This document shows positions 16,902-27,160 of a DNA stretch of 32,365 bases, in pieces. Positions within the stretch are counted from its first letter, which is position 1; each line of letters starts with the position of its first letter. A program made the translations under genes and the position numbers. The stretch comes from an uncultured Bacteroidales bacterium. Its GTDB lineage: Bacteria; Bacteroidota; Bacteroidia; Bacteroidales; Bacteroidaceae. The stretch lies in assembly GCA_902775385.1 (NCBI GenBank), contig CACYMI010000021.1, forward strand, positions 1-32,365, written 5' to 3'. The notes under the pieces were generated by a model. That model had not been told where the DNA came from and did no database searches. It saw only the letters and a list, made by a program, of their open reading frames with translations.

Positions 16902-16933
16902 TTGCACATTTCCACGAAATTGTGCTAACTTTG
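16902..16933 (+). promoter_or_regulatory. tetR promoter giving an almost leaderless transcript
   Basis: TTG (16902-16904), a 21-nt spacer and TAACTTTG (16926-16933). Only 8 nt lie between the -7 box and the tetR ATG at 16942, so the transcript would begin at or within a few bases of the start codon. Confidence 0.72.
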
Positions 16934-16941
16934 CAAAAGAT

Positions 16942-17550
16942 ATGGCAGTAGTTAAGACAAGAAAGAAACTGGTGGATGTAGCCAGACAACTGTTTGCCAA
17001 GAACGGTCTGGAGAATACTACAATGAACGACATTGCCCAAGCATCAGGCAAGGGAAGGCGTACATTATATACCTACTTCAAGAGCAAGGAGGACATCTAC
17101 TGGGCTGTCATAGAGGAGGAGCTGGACATCATGTCAGAACGCATGAATGCCGTAGCCAGCCAGAAGATGGAGCCCGAGGACAAACTGGTAGAACTCATCT
17201 ACACCCATCTGGACTGCATCAAGGAAGCCGTGCAGCGCAACGGAAACCTGAGAGCGGAATTCTTCCGGAACATCATCATGGTATCCAAGGTCAGGAAAAA
17301 CTTTGACCGTAACGAACGCAACCTGTTCTCCAGCATCATGATGGAAGGCGTTCAGAGCGGACGATTTGTTGTGGAAAGCATCCCCCTGGTAGTTGACATA
17401 CTTCACTACTGCATAAAGGGGCTGGAGATACCTTATATATATGACCGCCTGTCGAAAGGTCTGCCCAGCGGCGTCAGTCGCGGCATTGTACAGAAGATTC
17501 TGCACAAGGCTCTGGCCAGGAATGACAGGCACGTGAATTACTACCTGTAA
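16942..17550 (+). CDS. TetR/AcrR-family transcriptional regulator
   Basis: 202 residues. The N-terminal DNA-binding domain is clear: RKKLVDVARQLFAKNGLENTTM followed by NDIAQASGKGRRTLYTYFKSKEDIY (about 7-54), the TetR helix-turn-helix. The rest is an alpha-helical ligand and dimer domain with no recognisable ligand signature. The next gene, a FabG-type reductase, begins 36 nt downstream on the same strand, suggesting co-transcription and perhaps a fatty-acid-related signal. That is inference from position. The start at 16942 is the only Met before the helix-turn-helix and lies just behind a promoter. Confidence 0.92.
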   Translation: MAVVKTRKKLVDVARQLFAKNGLENTTMNDIAQASGKGRRTLYTYFKSKEDIYWAVIEEELDIMSERMNAVASQKMEPEDKLVELIYTHLDCIKEAVQRNGNLRAEFFRNIIMVSKVRKNFDRNERNLFSSIMMEGVQSGRFVVESIPLVVDILHYCIKGLEIPYIYDRLSKGLPSGVSRGIVQKILHKALARNDRHVNYYL

Positions 17551-17586
17551 AAGGGAAATATTATTTTAATAACGATATAACAGAAA

Positions 17587-18345
17587 ATGGGATTATTAAC
17601 AGGAAAGACCGCAATCGTAACAGGTGCGGCACGCGGAATCGGTAAGGCAATAGCCTTGAAGTTTGCCCAGGAGGGCGCTAACATTGCCTTCACAGACTTG
17701 GTATTGAATGACGATATGGCAGCCGGAATGGAAGCCACCCGTAAAGAGATAGAGGCCGTGGGCGTAAAGTGCCTTGCCTATGCCGGCAATGCGGCAGACT
17801 TCGCCCAGACAGAGGAAGTTGTAAAGAAAATCAAGGAAGACTTCGGCACCATAGACATCCTGGTAAACAACGCCGGAATCACCAAGGACGGCCTGATGCT
17901 GCGCATGACCGAACAGCAGTGGGATGCCGTCATCAATGTCAACCTGAAGAGCGCATTCAACTTCATCCATGCCTGCATCCCCTTCATGATGCGTCAGCGT
18001 GGCGGTTCCATCATCAACATGGCCAGCGTGGTAGGTGTGCACGGTAATGCAGGACAGGCCAACTATGCAGCCAGCAAGGCCGGTCTGATTGCCCTGGCCA
18101 AGAGTATCGGTCAGGAGATGGGCCCCAAGGGTATCCGTGCCAACGCCATCGCCCCCGGCTTCATCGAGACAGCCATGACAGCCGCCCTGCCCGAGGAGGT
18201 TCGTCAGGAATGGGCCAAGAAGATACCCCTGCGCCGTGCCGGTCAGGTAGAGGACATTGCCAATACAGCCCTGTATCTGGCCAGCGACCTGTCAAGCTAT
18301 GTCAGCGGCCAGGTCATCCAGGTTGACGGCGGTATGAACATGTAA
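17587..18345 (+). CDS. fabG: 3-oxoacyl-ACP reductase (SDR family)
   Basis: 252-residue short-chain dehydrogenase. NADPH-binding VTGAARGIGKAIA (11-23), NNAGIT (94-99), and the catalytic residues Asn119, Ser147, Tyr160 and Lys164 (NYAASKAG). C-terminal LASDLSSYVSGQVIQVDGGMNM is typical of FabG, which reduces beta-ketoacyl-ACP in fatty-acid elongation. The SDR family is large, but the close match through NLKSAFNFIHAC and IPLRRAGQVEDIANTALYL favours FabG. It lies between a TetR gene and a pseudouridine synthase gene in a likely three-gene operon, away from other fatty-acid genes. Confidence 0.92.
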   Translation: MGLLTGKTAIVTGAARGIGKAIALKFAQEGANIAFTDLVLNDDMAAGMEATRKEIEAVGVKCLAYAGNAADFAQTEEVVKKIKEDFGTIDILVNNAGITKDGLMLRMTEQQWDAVINVNLKSAFNFIHACIPFMMRQRGGSIINMASVVGVHGNAGQANYAASKAGLIALAKSIGQEMGPKGIRANAIAPGFIETAMTAALPEEVRQEWAKKIPLRRAGQVEDIANTALYLASDLSSYVSGQVIQVDGGMNM

Positions 18346-18366
18346 TTCGTTATCAGGAATCAGACA

Positions 18367-19038
18367 TTGAAAGTATTATACGAAGATAATCATATAATAG
18401 TCGTAAACAAACAGAGCGGGGAGATCGTACAGGGAGACAAGACCGGCGATACTCCCCTCTCTGATATTGTCAAGGCCTGGCTGAAGGAGAAGTACAACAA
18501 GCCCGGCAACGTATTCCTGGGCGTTGTACACCGTCTGGACAGACCCGTATCCGGCATTGTGCTCTTTGCCAAGACCAGCAAGGCCCTGCCCCGCCTGAAC
18601 AAGCTCTTTGCCGAGCATGAGAAGGTAAGGAAAACCTACTGGGCCATCGTAGCCAACAAACCGCCACAGGAAAACGGCACCCTGACACACTGGCTCACCC
18701 GCAACGAGAAGACGAATACCGCCAAGGCCTATGACCGCGAGGTGCCCAATTCCAAGAAAGCGGTACTGAACTACCAACTTATTGCTGCCAGCAATCGTTA
18801 TTACCTCCTGGAGATACAGCTGCATACAGGCCGGCACCACCAGATCAGATGCCAGCTGGCCAAGATAGGCTGCCCCATCAAGGGCGACCTAAAGTACGGA
18901 GCCCCGCGCAGCAATCCCGACGGCAGCATCTGCCTGCACGCCCGGCACCTGGAACTGGAACACCCCGTCTCGCATGAGATAATCAGCATAACAGCTCCCG
19001 TTCCCCAAGATACCCTATGGCAGGCATTCGGAAAGTAA
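18367..19038 (+). CDS. RluA-family pseudouridine synthase
   Basis: 223-residue RNA pseudouridine synthase. The catalytic Asp58 is in HRLDRPVSGIVLFAKT (55-70), the invariant RluA motif. LEIQLHTGRHHQIRCQLA and GDLKYGAP complete the active-site fold. There is no S4 domain at the N-terminus, so it resembles the short RluA/RluC-catalytic-only type; the RNA target is unknown. The start is taken as TTG at 18367 (then KVLYEDNHIIVVNK), because no ATG or GTG occurs in frame between the upstream fabG stop and this conserved strand. It lies 21 nt after fabG and is probably the end of that operon. Confidence 0.9.
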   Translation: MKVLYEDNHIIVVNKQSGEIVQGDKTGDTPLSDIVKAWLKEKYNKPGNVFLGVVHRLDRPVSGIVLFAKTSKALPRLNKLFAEHEKVRKTYWAIVANKPPQENGTLTHWLTRNEKTNTAKAYDREVPNSKKAVLNYQLIAASNRYYLLEIQLHTGRHHQIRCQLAKIGCPIKGDLKYGAPRSNPDGSICLHARHLELEHPVSHEIISITAPVPQDTLWQAFGK

Positions 19039-19129
19039 AAACCGCATTTCAGACGTCAGAAAAAGTTATCTTTTCTGTAAAAACAGAAAAAATATAACCT
19101 AAAGAATCCCACGTATATCTCTTTTTTAT

Positions 19130-19137
19130 TACCTTTG
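19130..19137 (+). promoter_or_regulatory. -7 box upstream of tamB
   Basis: TACCTTTG, 26 nt before the tamB ATG, matches the Bacteroidetes -7 consensus. No TTTG -33 box is seen at 19-21 nt. It would drive tamB and tamL. Confidence 0.55.
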
Positions 19138-19163
19138 TATCACAAATATAAAGGTACCCCCTT

Positions 19164-22100
19164 ATGAAACGAATACGCAAATGGGCCTGCGCCATCATCC
19201 TGACACCGGTATTACTGATTGTAATACTGATGGCCGCCTTCTACATACCGCCCGTTCAGCGCTGGGTCATAAGGGAAATAAGCCAGTACGCCAGCGAGCA
19301 GAGCGGCCTGAACATCACCATGCAGAAAGCCACCGTCACCTTCCTGCTGGACCTGGACCTGCACCAACTACACATTGATGACCATGGCAAAGACATCCTG
19401 AACGTGGAAAAGGCCACCGTGGACCTGAACCTGTGGCGTCTGCTCGTCCTGAAGGCAGGCGTAGAAGCCGTAGAGCTGCAGAGCGGAGACGTGAACACCC
19501 GTGACCTCATAGCCACCCTGCGGCTGAAGGGAAAGCTGCAGAACTTCTACCTCAGAGCCGACAACGTGGACCTGCGCCGCAACCTGGTCACCCTGAACGG
19601 CGCCGTGATAGAAGGCTGCGACCTGGACATCGCCCTGAAGGACACCACCGTAATTGACACCACCGATGAAACCCCAGTCACCTGGAACCTGGACATCGCA
19701 CAGATAGCCATAAGGAAAAGCCGGATCATGCTGCACATGCCCCATGACAGCATGACAGTACAGACAGGAATCCGCGAAGCACTCCTCGAAGGCGGCGACA
19801 TAGACCTGGAAAAAAGCATCTACCGGGCACGCAAACTCAGACTTCAGGCAGACTCACTGCACTATGACCTGACTTACCAGCCCCGGATGACAGACGGCCT
19901 CGACCCCTCACACATAGCACTCTACGATTTCAGCACAGAGCTGGAGAACGCCGTCTTCAAACTGCAGGACAACTACCTGGCCCTGAACCTGAGACAACTC
20001 AGCGTAAAAGAACAGTGCGGCCTGCACATCGACACCCTGCAGGCCAACATCATCATGGACAGCACCAGCCTGATGGTACAGGGACTGAGACTGGCCACCA
20101 TGCACAGCTGTGCCAGCGGTGATGCCGACATACACTGGAAGGCACTCAGCCCCCAGCCCGTACGTCCCAGAAGAGAATTCACCACCGCCCTCCGAGCCAG
20201 CATCGGACATAAGGACCTCCTGGCCCTGGCAGGCAACTACCTCCCCGCCGCCCTCAGACAGGCCTACCCCGCCCAGCCCCTGGAGCTGGACGTAGCAGCC
20301 TACGGCAACATGGACAGCCTGAACATAGCCGAGAGCCGCCTCACCATCCCCACAGTCATAGACATCCGCACAAGCGGATACGCCACGCCTTCAGGACATC
20401 AGTCTGCCCCCCATGATCCTGCACGCCGACACCAGACTCACCGACAGCCGGAAACTGACAGCCGACGCCCTGCTGCACGAAGGCAAGGGCAACGCCCACC
20501 TGAAAGGCAGCATCGACCTCAGCCGCATGGCCTACGATGCCAGGATGCGCATCAACGACCTGCAGCTGCACCACTTCCTGCCCCATGACAGCATCTATAA
20601 CCTGAGCGCCAGCGCCAGCATACAAGGACAGGGAACAGACCTCCTGTCACCCGCCGCCAGGCTAGAGGCCAACGCCTACGTAGAGCATCTGAAATATGCC
20701 GCCTGGGACCTGGACAGCATCCAGTTGCTGGGTAGGCTAAGGCAAGGCGAAGGACGCATGGAGATAAACAGCGACAATGACCTGCTACGCCTGCAAGCCT
20801 GCGCCGAAACCAGCATCCGGCAAAGAAAGATGCAGGCATCCGACTTCTACCTGGACCTCAACCACATCAACCTGTACGCCCTGGGCCTGACCAGAAAGAG
20901 AGTCAGCGCCAGCATGGTCATGCACCTGGAGGGCAACTCCGACTTTGACCAGACCCACAACCTGACGGGCAGCGTCAGAGCCTTGGAAATGAACGTCAAC
21001 GACACCGTCTTCCACCCCGAAGACCTGTCAATGGCAGCGCACCTCACCCCCACAAGCATAAAGGCCAAGGCTGAGGCCGGCGACCTGCTGTTCAGTATGG
21101 AATCAGAACAGGGGCTGGATTCGCTCCTGGCCCGCAGCGCCAACTTCATGAATGAGGTGGGCCGTGAGCTGGACAGCCTGCGCCTTAACCAGGACACCCT
21201 TCGTACCCTGCTGCCCTATGCCGACATCCGACTGCACAGCGGACAGAAGAATCCCGTCTTCCACTTCATGAGCCACGTATTGGGATACAAATACAAAGAG
21301 ATGCACCTGAACCTCACCAGCCACCCCACAGGCGGCCTGAGAGGTGACGGCTATATGCACCACCTGAACACAGGAGCCATCCTGCTGGACACCATCACCT
21401 GCCAGATACGCCAGGAAGAAGAAGGCCTGAGCCTGCACGGCAGAGTCAGGAACGGCCCCAAGAACCGCGTGGCAAGTTTTGAGAGCACCATAGACGCCAG
21501 CCTCACCTCCAACGGCGCGGCAGCCCACCTGCAGTTTGTGGACGCCAAGGGCAGGAAAGGCATAGACACCGGCCTGCAGGCCGAGGTAACCCCCGATGCC
21601 CTGAACGTGCACTTCACCCCCCTGAACCCCATCATCGCCTACCGCCACTTCAGGCTGAACCCCGACAACTACATACGCCTGATAAAAGGCAACAAGGTAG
21701 AGGCACTTCTGGACCTCCTGGCCGATGACGGAACAGGCCTGAAACTATACTCCACCGGGAATGAACAGGCCCAGCAGGACCTCTCCCTCAGCATCAACCG
21801 CCTGAACCTGGGCGAACTCTCCTCCGTCATGCCCTTCATGCCCATGATAGAAGGATACCTCAACGGCGACCTCCACTACATGCAGGCCGACAGCACCATC
21901 ACCATCTCAACCGACATGAAGGTAAAGGGGATGAAGTACGAAGGCACCGGCATGGGTGACATGGGCCTGAACCTCATATACCTGCCCAATGCCGACGGCA
22001 GCCACTACGTGGACGGCATCATCTCACAGAACGAGCGCGAGATAGCCTTCCTCAACGGCAAGTACTGGGAACAGAACGGCGAGGGACAGATAGACGCCAC

Positions 22101-23667
22101 CGCCCAGCTCAGCCGCCTGCCCTTCAGCCTGGCCAACGCCTTCATGCCCCCCGAGACCATCACCCTTTCAGGCTACGCCATCGGCAACCTGGAGGTAAGC
22201 GGACGCGCGGACAACCCCATCCTGACAGGCAGCGTCGCCACCGACTCCCTGTATGTGTCAGCCAGCGCCTACAACATCAACCTGCGCATCCCCGATGACA
22301 CACTGAACATCCGTCAGAGCCACATTGACCTGCCCCAGCTGAAAGCCTACGCCGCCGGCAACAACCCTCTGACCCTGGACGGCAGCATCGACTTCAGCAA
22401 CCTGGAGAACATACAGCTCAGCCTGAACATCGCCGCCCGGAACTACCAGCTCATCAACGCCCCCAAGACCCGCGACGCACTGGCCTACGGCAAGGTATAT
22501 GTGGATATCAACAGCCGCATCTGGGGCACAATGGACGACCTCAAGGCCCGCGGCGCCCTCACCGTCCTGGGCAACACCGACGTCACCTACGTCCTGAAGG
22601 ACTCCCCCCTCACCGTCGAGGACCAGCTCTCAGACCTCGTAACCTTCTGCGATTTCACAGACACCCTCACCATAGAGCCCGAGGAAGCCGGCAACCGGCA
22701 CATGGACATCCAGATGAACGTAAACATAGACCCCACCGTCAAGGTACACTGCCTGCTGAGCGACGACGGACGAGACCGCATAGAACTGCAGGGAGGCGGC
22801 AACATCACCATGACCTATGACCTGCAGAACGAGTTGCAGCTCTTCGGCCGCTACACCATCGACGAAGGCACCATGCGCTACTCCATCATAGCCATCCCCC
22901 TGAACGACTTCAGAATAGCCGGCGGCAGCTACGTAGAGTTTGTGGGAGATATCATGAACCCGCGCCTCAGCATAGCCGCCACCGAACGCGTGAAAGCCAA
23001 TGTCACCGAGAACAACGTGCCCAGGACCGTAGCCTTCGACGTAGGCCTGAAAATCAGCCAGACACTGGAGGACATGGGCCTGCTCTTCACCCTCGAGGCC
23101 CCCGAGGACCTGACTGTACAGAACGAACTCACCGCCATGTCCGAGGAGGAACGCGGACGCGTAGCCATCACCATGCTCGTAACAGGCATGTACCTGAACG
23201 AGAACAGCGACATGCAGGGCGGCTTTGACGCCTCCAACACCATGAACGCCTACCTGCAGGGAGCCATCAACAACCTGGCCGGACAAGCCCTGAGCAACTC
23301 GGTGGACCTTAACTTCGGCATCGAGAACAACACCCAGCAAGGCGGTGAGACCACCACAGACTACAGTTTCAGCTTCCGCAAGCACTTCTGGGGCAACAGA
23401 GTAAGCATCATCATAGGCGGCAAGATCAGCACCGGCAAGAACGCCGTAAACACCGGCCAGACCATCATAGACAACGTATCCATGGAATACCGGCTCGACA
23501 AGAACTCCACCCGCTACGTACGCCTGTTCTATGACCGCAACTACGAATCCCTGCTGGAAGGTGAGGTAACCGAGATGGGAGCCGGCCTGGTACTCAGGAA
23601 ACGGGCCGAGCACCTGAGGGACCTGTTCATCTTCCGCAATAAGAAGAAAGAGGAGAAGAGGAAATGA
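19164..23667 (+). pseudogene. tamB: TamB-family translocation/assembly protein, split by a frameshift
   Basis: TamB proteins span the periplasm from an inner-membrane anchor to an Omp85 partner and act in envelope assembly or lipid transport. The first frame (19164-20588) begins with a membrane anchor (MKRIRKWACAIILTPVLLIV, helix about 8-27) and AsmA/TamB-like repeats. Homology-like sequence then moves to the next frame (20413-23667 by its first ATG), which holds long beta-repeats and the C-terminal TamB (DUF490) domain (ELFGRYTIDEGTMRYSI, EFVGDIMNPRLSI, ITMLVTGMYL). The second frame has a stop at 20359-20361 and the first frame turns into Pro/Arg/His-rich sequence after about 20388. The break is therefore after 20361, best explained by one extra C at 20388-20389. 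Removing one base gives 1500 residues, normal for Bacteroidetes TamB. It may be a sequencing error rather than a true pseudogene. Confidence 0.82.
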
Positions 23668-26120
23668 GAAAATACTTCATATACATAATCGCAACACTCA
23701 CGCTCACAGCATGTTACACAACACGTAACCTGCCCGAGGACGAAGTACTGTACCGAGGCATCAGCCAGCTGGACTACGACGCCCCCGTCAGGCGTGACAG
23801 CATACAGGGTCAAGGCGTCATCACCGCCCTGGCCGACGCCTACAACACCGTAGAGGGCCTGCTCTCAGGCGATGCCAGTGTACTGAAGAGCGCAGAAGCC
23901 GAAAGGGAAGCCCTGAAGGACAGCCTCAGGAAAGCCGACAAACAGGACGCCCAGAACTACGAGACCGCCAAAGAGGAAATCAAGGCAGCCCTCGCCTACA
24001 AACCCAACGGCTCCATCATGGGCAGCAGCTACTATACACACCCCTTCCCCATCAGACTGTGGATATACAACCGCTACGTAAACAGCACCAGCCGGTTCGG
24101 ACGCTGGATGATGAACCACTTTGCCTCCACCCCCGTCCTTGTCAGCACCGTAAACCCCAAGGTACGCACCTCCGTAGCCCATAACACCCTCAGGAACTAC
24201 GGCTACTTCCGCAACAAAGTGACGTATGACACCATCCCCATGAACAACCCCCGCAAGGCCAAGATAGCCTACCACGTCACCCCCGGCCCCGTCTTCCACC
24301 TCGACACCATCCGGTATCTCCCCTTCTATCCCCAGGCCGACAGCATCATACAGGCCACCATGAGCCAGTCGCTGCTCAGACAGGGCAGTCCCTTCAGCGT
24401 GCAGAACCTGGACGCCGAACGCCGCCGCCTGCAGAAGGAATTCCGCAACAACGGCTACTTCTACTACCGCCCCGAGTACATCTCCTTCCGCGCCGACACC
24501 ATAATGAAACCGCAGAAGGTACAGATACAGGTCCGTCCCCTACCCGAGACACCCGCACAGGCCGAACACCCCTATTATATAGGAAACACACGCATTAACA
24601 TCTACAAGTACAACCGCTTCCAGCTCACGGACAGCATCACCTTCAGGGGCCAGACCTACGCCTACAGCAACACCGAGCGCAAACCGCCCCTCAGGCTCCG
24701 CGCCCTCCTGCCCAACCTCTTCCTCAGGAAAGGCGACCTCTACCAGCAGTCCAACCAGGACGCCACCCAGCAGAAACTGGCCGACATGGACATCTTCTCA
24801 TCCGTCCGCGTAAACTTCGTACCCCGGGACACCACCCAGAAAGGCGACACCCTGGACGTAGTCATCTCAGCCATGCTGGACAAGCCCTACGATGCCGAGT
24901 TCGAAGGCAAAGTCACCAATAAGAGCAACAACTACTTAGGCCCCGGACTGAGTTTCGGGATGAAGAAACGCAACGCCTTCCGCGGCGCAGAGACCTTAGG
25001 CCTGAACGTATGGGGCTCCTACGAATGGCAGACAGGCGCACACATGGAGGAAAACAAATCACTCATCAACTCCTTCGAGTACGGAGCCACCGCCTCCCTC
25101 TCCTACCCCCGGCTCCTGTTCTTCGGACTGGGCAAGAAACTCTGGCGGAAAGCCATCTCCAGCACCAACTTCGAACTCAGCGCCCGATGGGTCAACCGCG
25201 CCAGCTACTTCAGCCGCGTATCCTTCGGCGCCTCCGTCTCCTACACCCTGCAGAAGAAGAAAAACATCCGGCATGAGTTCACCCCCTTCAGCCTCAACTA
25301 CGACCTCCTGCTCAGCAGCACCGCACGCTTTGACTCCATCATCACCGCCAACCCCGCCCTGTACATCTCCATGCGAGACCAGTTCATCCCCAGCATGGAA
25401 TACACCTTCTCATGGACACAGCAGAAGGAGAAGCATCACCAGACCCTCAAACTGAACGTCAAGGAAGCCGGCAACGTCACCTCCGGCATCTACGCCATCT
25501 TCGGCAAAGGATTCAACGAGCAGGGCAAGGAACTCTTCGGCGTACCCTTCGCCCAGTACGTCAAAGCCTCCGCCCAGTACACCCACCGCTTCCAGCTCAC
25601 CCCCCGCAGCAGCCTCGCCACCCGCGTATTCGCCGGCATCGTCTATAGCTACGGCAACGCCACCACAGCCCCCTATAACGACCTCTTCTCCATCGGCGGA
25701 GCCAACAGCATCCGCGCCTTCGCCATCCGCAGCATCGGCCCCGGCTCCTACCACCCCGGCAAGAGCGCCTACTCATACATCGACCAGACCGGCGACCTCA
25801 AGCTCGAAGCCAACATCGAATACCGCTTCCCCATCATCGCCAACCTATACGGCGCCGCCTTCATTGACGCCGGCAACGTCTGGCTCATCCGTGACAATGA
25901 GAAACAGCCCGGCGGCAAGATCAACATGTCCGACTTCGGCAAGACCATCGCCCTCGGCACCGGCGTAGGCATACGCTATGACCTGGACTTCCTCGTCCTG
26001 CGCTTCGACCTCGGCATCGGCATCCACGCCCCCTATGACACCGGCAAGACAGGATACTACAACATGCCCAGCTTCGGCAAGTCCCTCGGCTACCATTTCG
26101 CCATCGGATATCCCTTCTAA
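23664..26120 (+). CDS. tamL: TamL-type outer-membrane lipoprotein of the Omp85 family
   Basis: 818 residues. Begins with a lipoprotein signal, TLTLTAC, lipidated Cys at 17, followed by YTTRNLPEDEVLY. A Lys/Glu/Ala-rich helical insertion lies at about 75-110. POTRA-like segments follow (KIAYHVTPGPVFHLDTIRY; FRNNGYFYYRPEYI), then an Omp85 barrel from about 430 to the end. The loop-6 motif is IRAF (683-686) in GGANSIRAFAIRSIGPGSY, and the chain ends in AIGYPF with a terminal Phe. A lipidated Omp85 with TamB as neighbour is the Bacteroidetes TamL arrangement; TamL is thought to pair with TamB in envelope assembly. Its ATG overlaps the tamB stop as ATGA, so translation is coupled. The gene itself is intact. 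Confidence 0.92.
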   Translation: MRKYFIYIIATLTLTACYTTRNLPEDEVLYRGISQLDYDAPVRRDSIQGQGVITALADAYNTVEGLLSGDASVLKSAEAEREALKDSLRKADKQDAQNYETAKEEIKAALAYKPNGSIMGSSYYTHPFPIRLWIYNRYVNSTSRFGRWMMNHFASTPVLVSTVNPKVRTSVAHNTLRNYGYFRNKVTYDTIPMNNPRKAKIAYHVTPGPVFHLDTIRYLPFYPQADSIIQATMSQSLLRQGSPFSVQNLDAERRRLQKEFRNNGYFYYRPEYISFRADTIMKPQKVQIQVRPLPETPAQAEHPYYIGNTRINIYKYNRFQLTDSITFRGQTYAYSNTERKPPLRLRALLPNLFLRKGDLYQQSNQDATQQKLADMDIFSSVRVNFVPRDTTQKGDTLDVVISAMLDKPYDAEFEGKVTNKSNNYLGPGLSFGMKKRNAFRGAETLGLNVWGSYEWQTGAHMEENKSLINSFEYGATASLSYPRLLFFGLGKKLWRKAISSTNFELSARWVNRASYFSRVSFGASVSYTLQKKKNIRHEFTPFSLNYDLLLSSTARFDSIITANPALYISMRDQFIPSMEYTFSWTQQKEKHHQTLKLNVKEAGNVTSGIYAIFGKGFNEQGKELFGVPFAQYVKASAQYTHRFQLTPRSSLATRVFAGIVYSYGNATTAPYNDLFSIGGANSIRAFAIRSIGPGSYHPGKSAYSYIDQTGDLKLEANIEYRFPIIANLYGAAFIDAGNVWLIRDNEKQPGGKINMSDFGKTIALGTGVGIRYDLDFLVLRFDLGIGIHAPYDTGKTGYYNMPSFGKSLGYHFAIGYPF

Positions 26121-26185
26121 GGCATAACCCGCCCCCGAAAAGACATTTTTCATGCAAAAAAGAGCCGTAATTCAAGAAATAGTTG

Positions 26186-26193
26186 TACTTTTG
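26186..26193 (+). promoter_or_regulatory. -7 box upstream of the nucleotidyltransferase gene
   Basis: TACTTTTG, 47 nt before the ATG at 26241, matches TANNTTTG. The -33 half is not recognisable. I see no clear terminator for tamL in 26121-26180. Confidence 0.5.
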
Positions 26194-26240
26194 CCACACG
26201 GAATTTATTAACAACATATAAACATATACTAAATCAAGAC

Positions 26241-27155
26241 ATGAAACCTACATTGTTTCTTCTGGCCGCCGGTATGGGAAGCCGATACGGAGGTCTCAAG
26301 CAGTTAGACACCTTAGGTCCTCAGGGACAGAGTATTATGGACTACAGCATCTACGATGCCATCCAGGCAGGATTCGGCAAGATCGTATGGGTAATACGCC
26401 GTGACTTCGAGGAGCAGTTCCGCACCCAGATCCTGGCCAAGTACGAAGGCCACGTACCCTGCGAGCTCTGCTTCCAGAGCCTGGACGCACTGCCCGAGGG
26501 ATTCACCGTCCCCGAAGGCCGTCAGAAGCCCTGGGGCACCAACCACGCCGTGCTCATGGGCAAGGACATCATCAAGGAGCCCTTCGCCGTACTGAACTGC
26601 GACGACTTCTATGACCGTGACGCCTTCATGGTAATGGGCAAGTTCCTCTCAGAGCTCCCCGAAGGCAGCCAGGGCAAGTATGCCATGGTAGGCTTCAGCG
26701 TAAGCAATACACTGAGCGAGAGCGGAACCGTAAGCCGCGGCATCTGCGAGAACGATGAGAAGACCCACTTCCTGACCAGCGTAGTAGAGCGCACCAAGAT
26801 AGAGCGCCGCGACGGCAAGGTACAGTATCTGGACGAGAACGACCAGTGGGTTACCATCCCCGACAACTCACCCTGCAGCATGAACTTCTGGGGCTTCACC
26901 CCCGACTACTTCGCCTACAGCGAGGAGTACTTCAAGGAGTTCCTCTCCGACCCCAAGAACCAGGAGAACCTCAAGTCCGAGTTCTTCATCCCCCTCATGG
27001 TGGATACCCTCATCAAGCAGGGCAAGGCTACCTGCGAGGTATTGCCCACCACCAGCAAGTGGTTCGGCGTAACCTATCCCGAGGACCGTCCCGAGGTAGT
27101 AGCCAAGCTGGCCAAGCTTCATGCTGACGGCCAGTACCCCGACCAGATGTTCTAG
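26241..27155 (+). CDS. NTP-transferase-domain sugar nucleotidyltransferase-like protein
   Basis: 304 residues. The N-terminus LLAAGMGSRYGGLKQLDTLGPQGQ (7-30) is the nucleotide-binding signature of sugar-phosphate nucleotidyltransferases (GlmU/RmlA/GalU fold), including the conserved Arg and the Lys of GLKQ. WGTNHAVLMGKDII, VLNCDDFYDRDAF (metal-binding Asp pair in NCDDF) and FWGFTPDYFAY follow. The most likely reaction is NTP plus sugar-1-phosphate to NDP-sugar, but which sugar and which nucleotide cannot be read. No kinase or dehydratase partner is adjacent. The next gene, a fucosidase 35 nt downstream, may be co-transcribed, though its base composition differs. Confidence 0.85.
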   Translation: MKPTLFLLAAGMGSRYGGLKQLDTLGPQGQSIMDYSIYDAIQAGFGKIVWVIRRDFEEQFRTQILAKYEGHVPCELCFQSLDALPEGFTVPEGRQKPWGTNHAVLMGKDIIKEPFAVLNCDDFYDRDAFMVMGKFLSELPEGSQGKYAMVGFSVSNTLSESGTVSRGICENDEKTHFLTSVVERTKIERRDGKVQYLDENDQWVTIPDNSPCSMNFWGFTPDYFAYSEEYFKEFLSDPKNQENLKSEFFIPLMVDTLIKQGKATCEVLPTTSKWFGVTYPEDRPEVVAKLAKLHADGQYPDQMF

Positions 27156-27160
27156 TACTG

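Noticed and set aside
20380..20588. Programmed +1 frameshift in tamB
   Set aside because: There is no slippery heptamer or in-frame stop at the shift point; the first frame runs on about 65 codons before stopping, so an indel is simpler.
22630..23613. 327-codon minus-strand frame inside tamB
   Set aside because: Composition mirrors the C-rich tamB strand (Val/Gly/Ala-rich), with no recognisable domain; a shadow frame.
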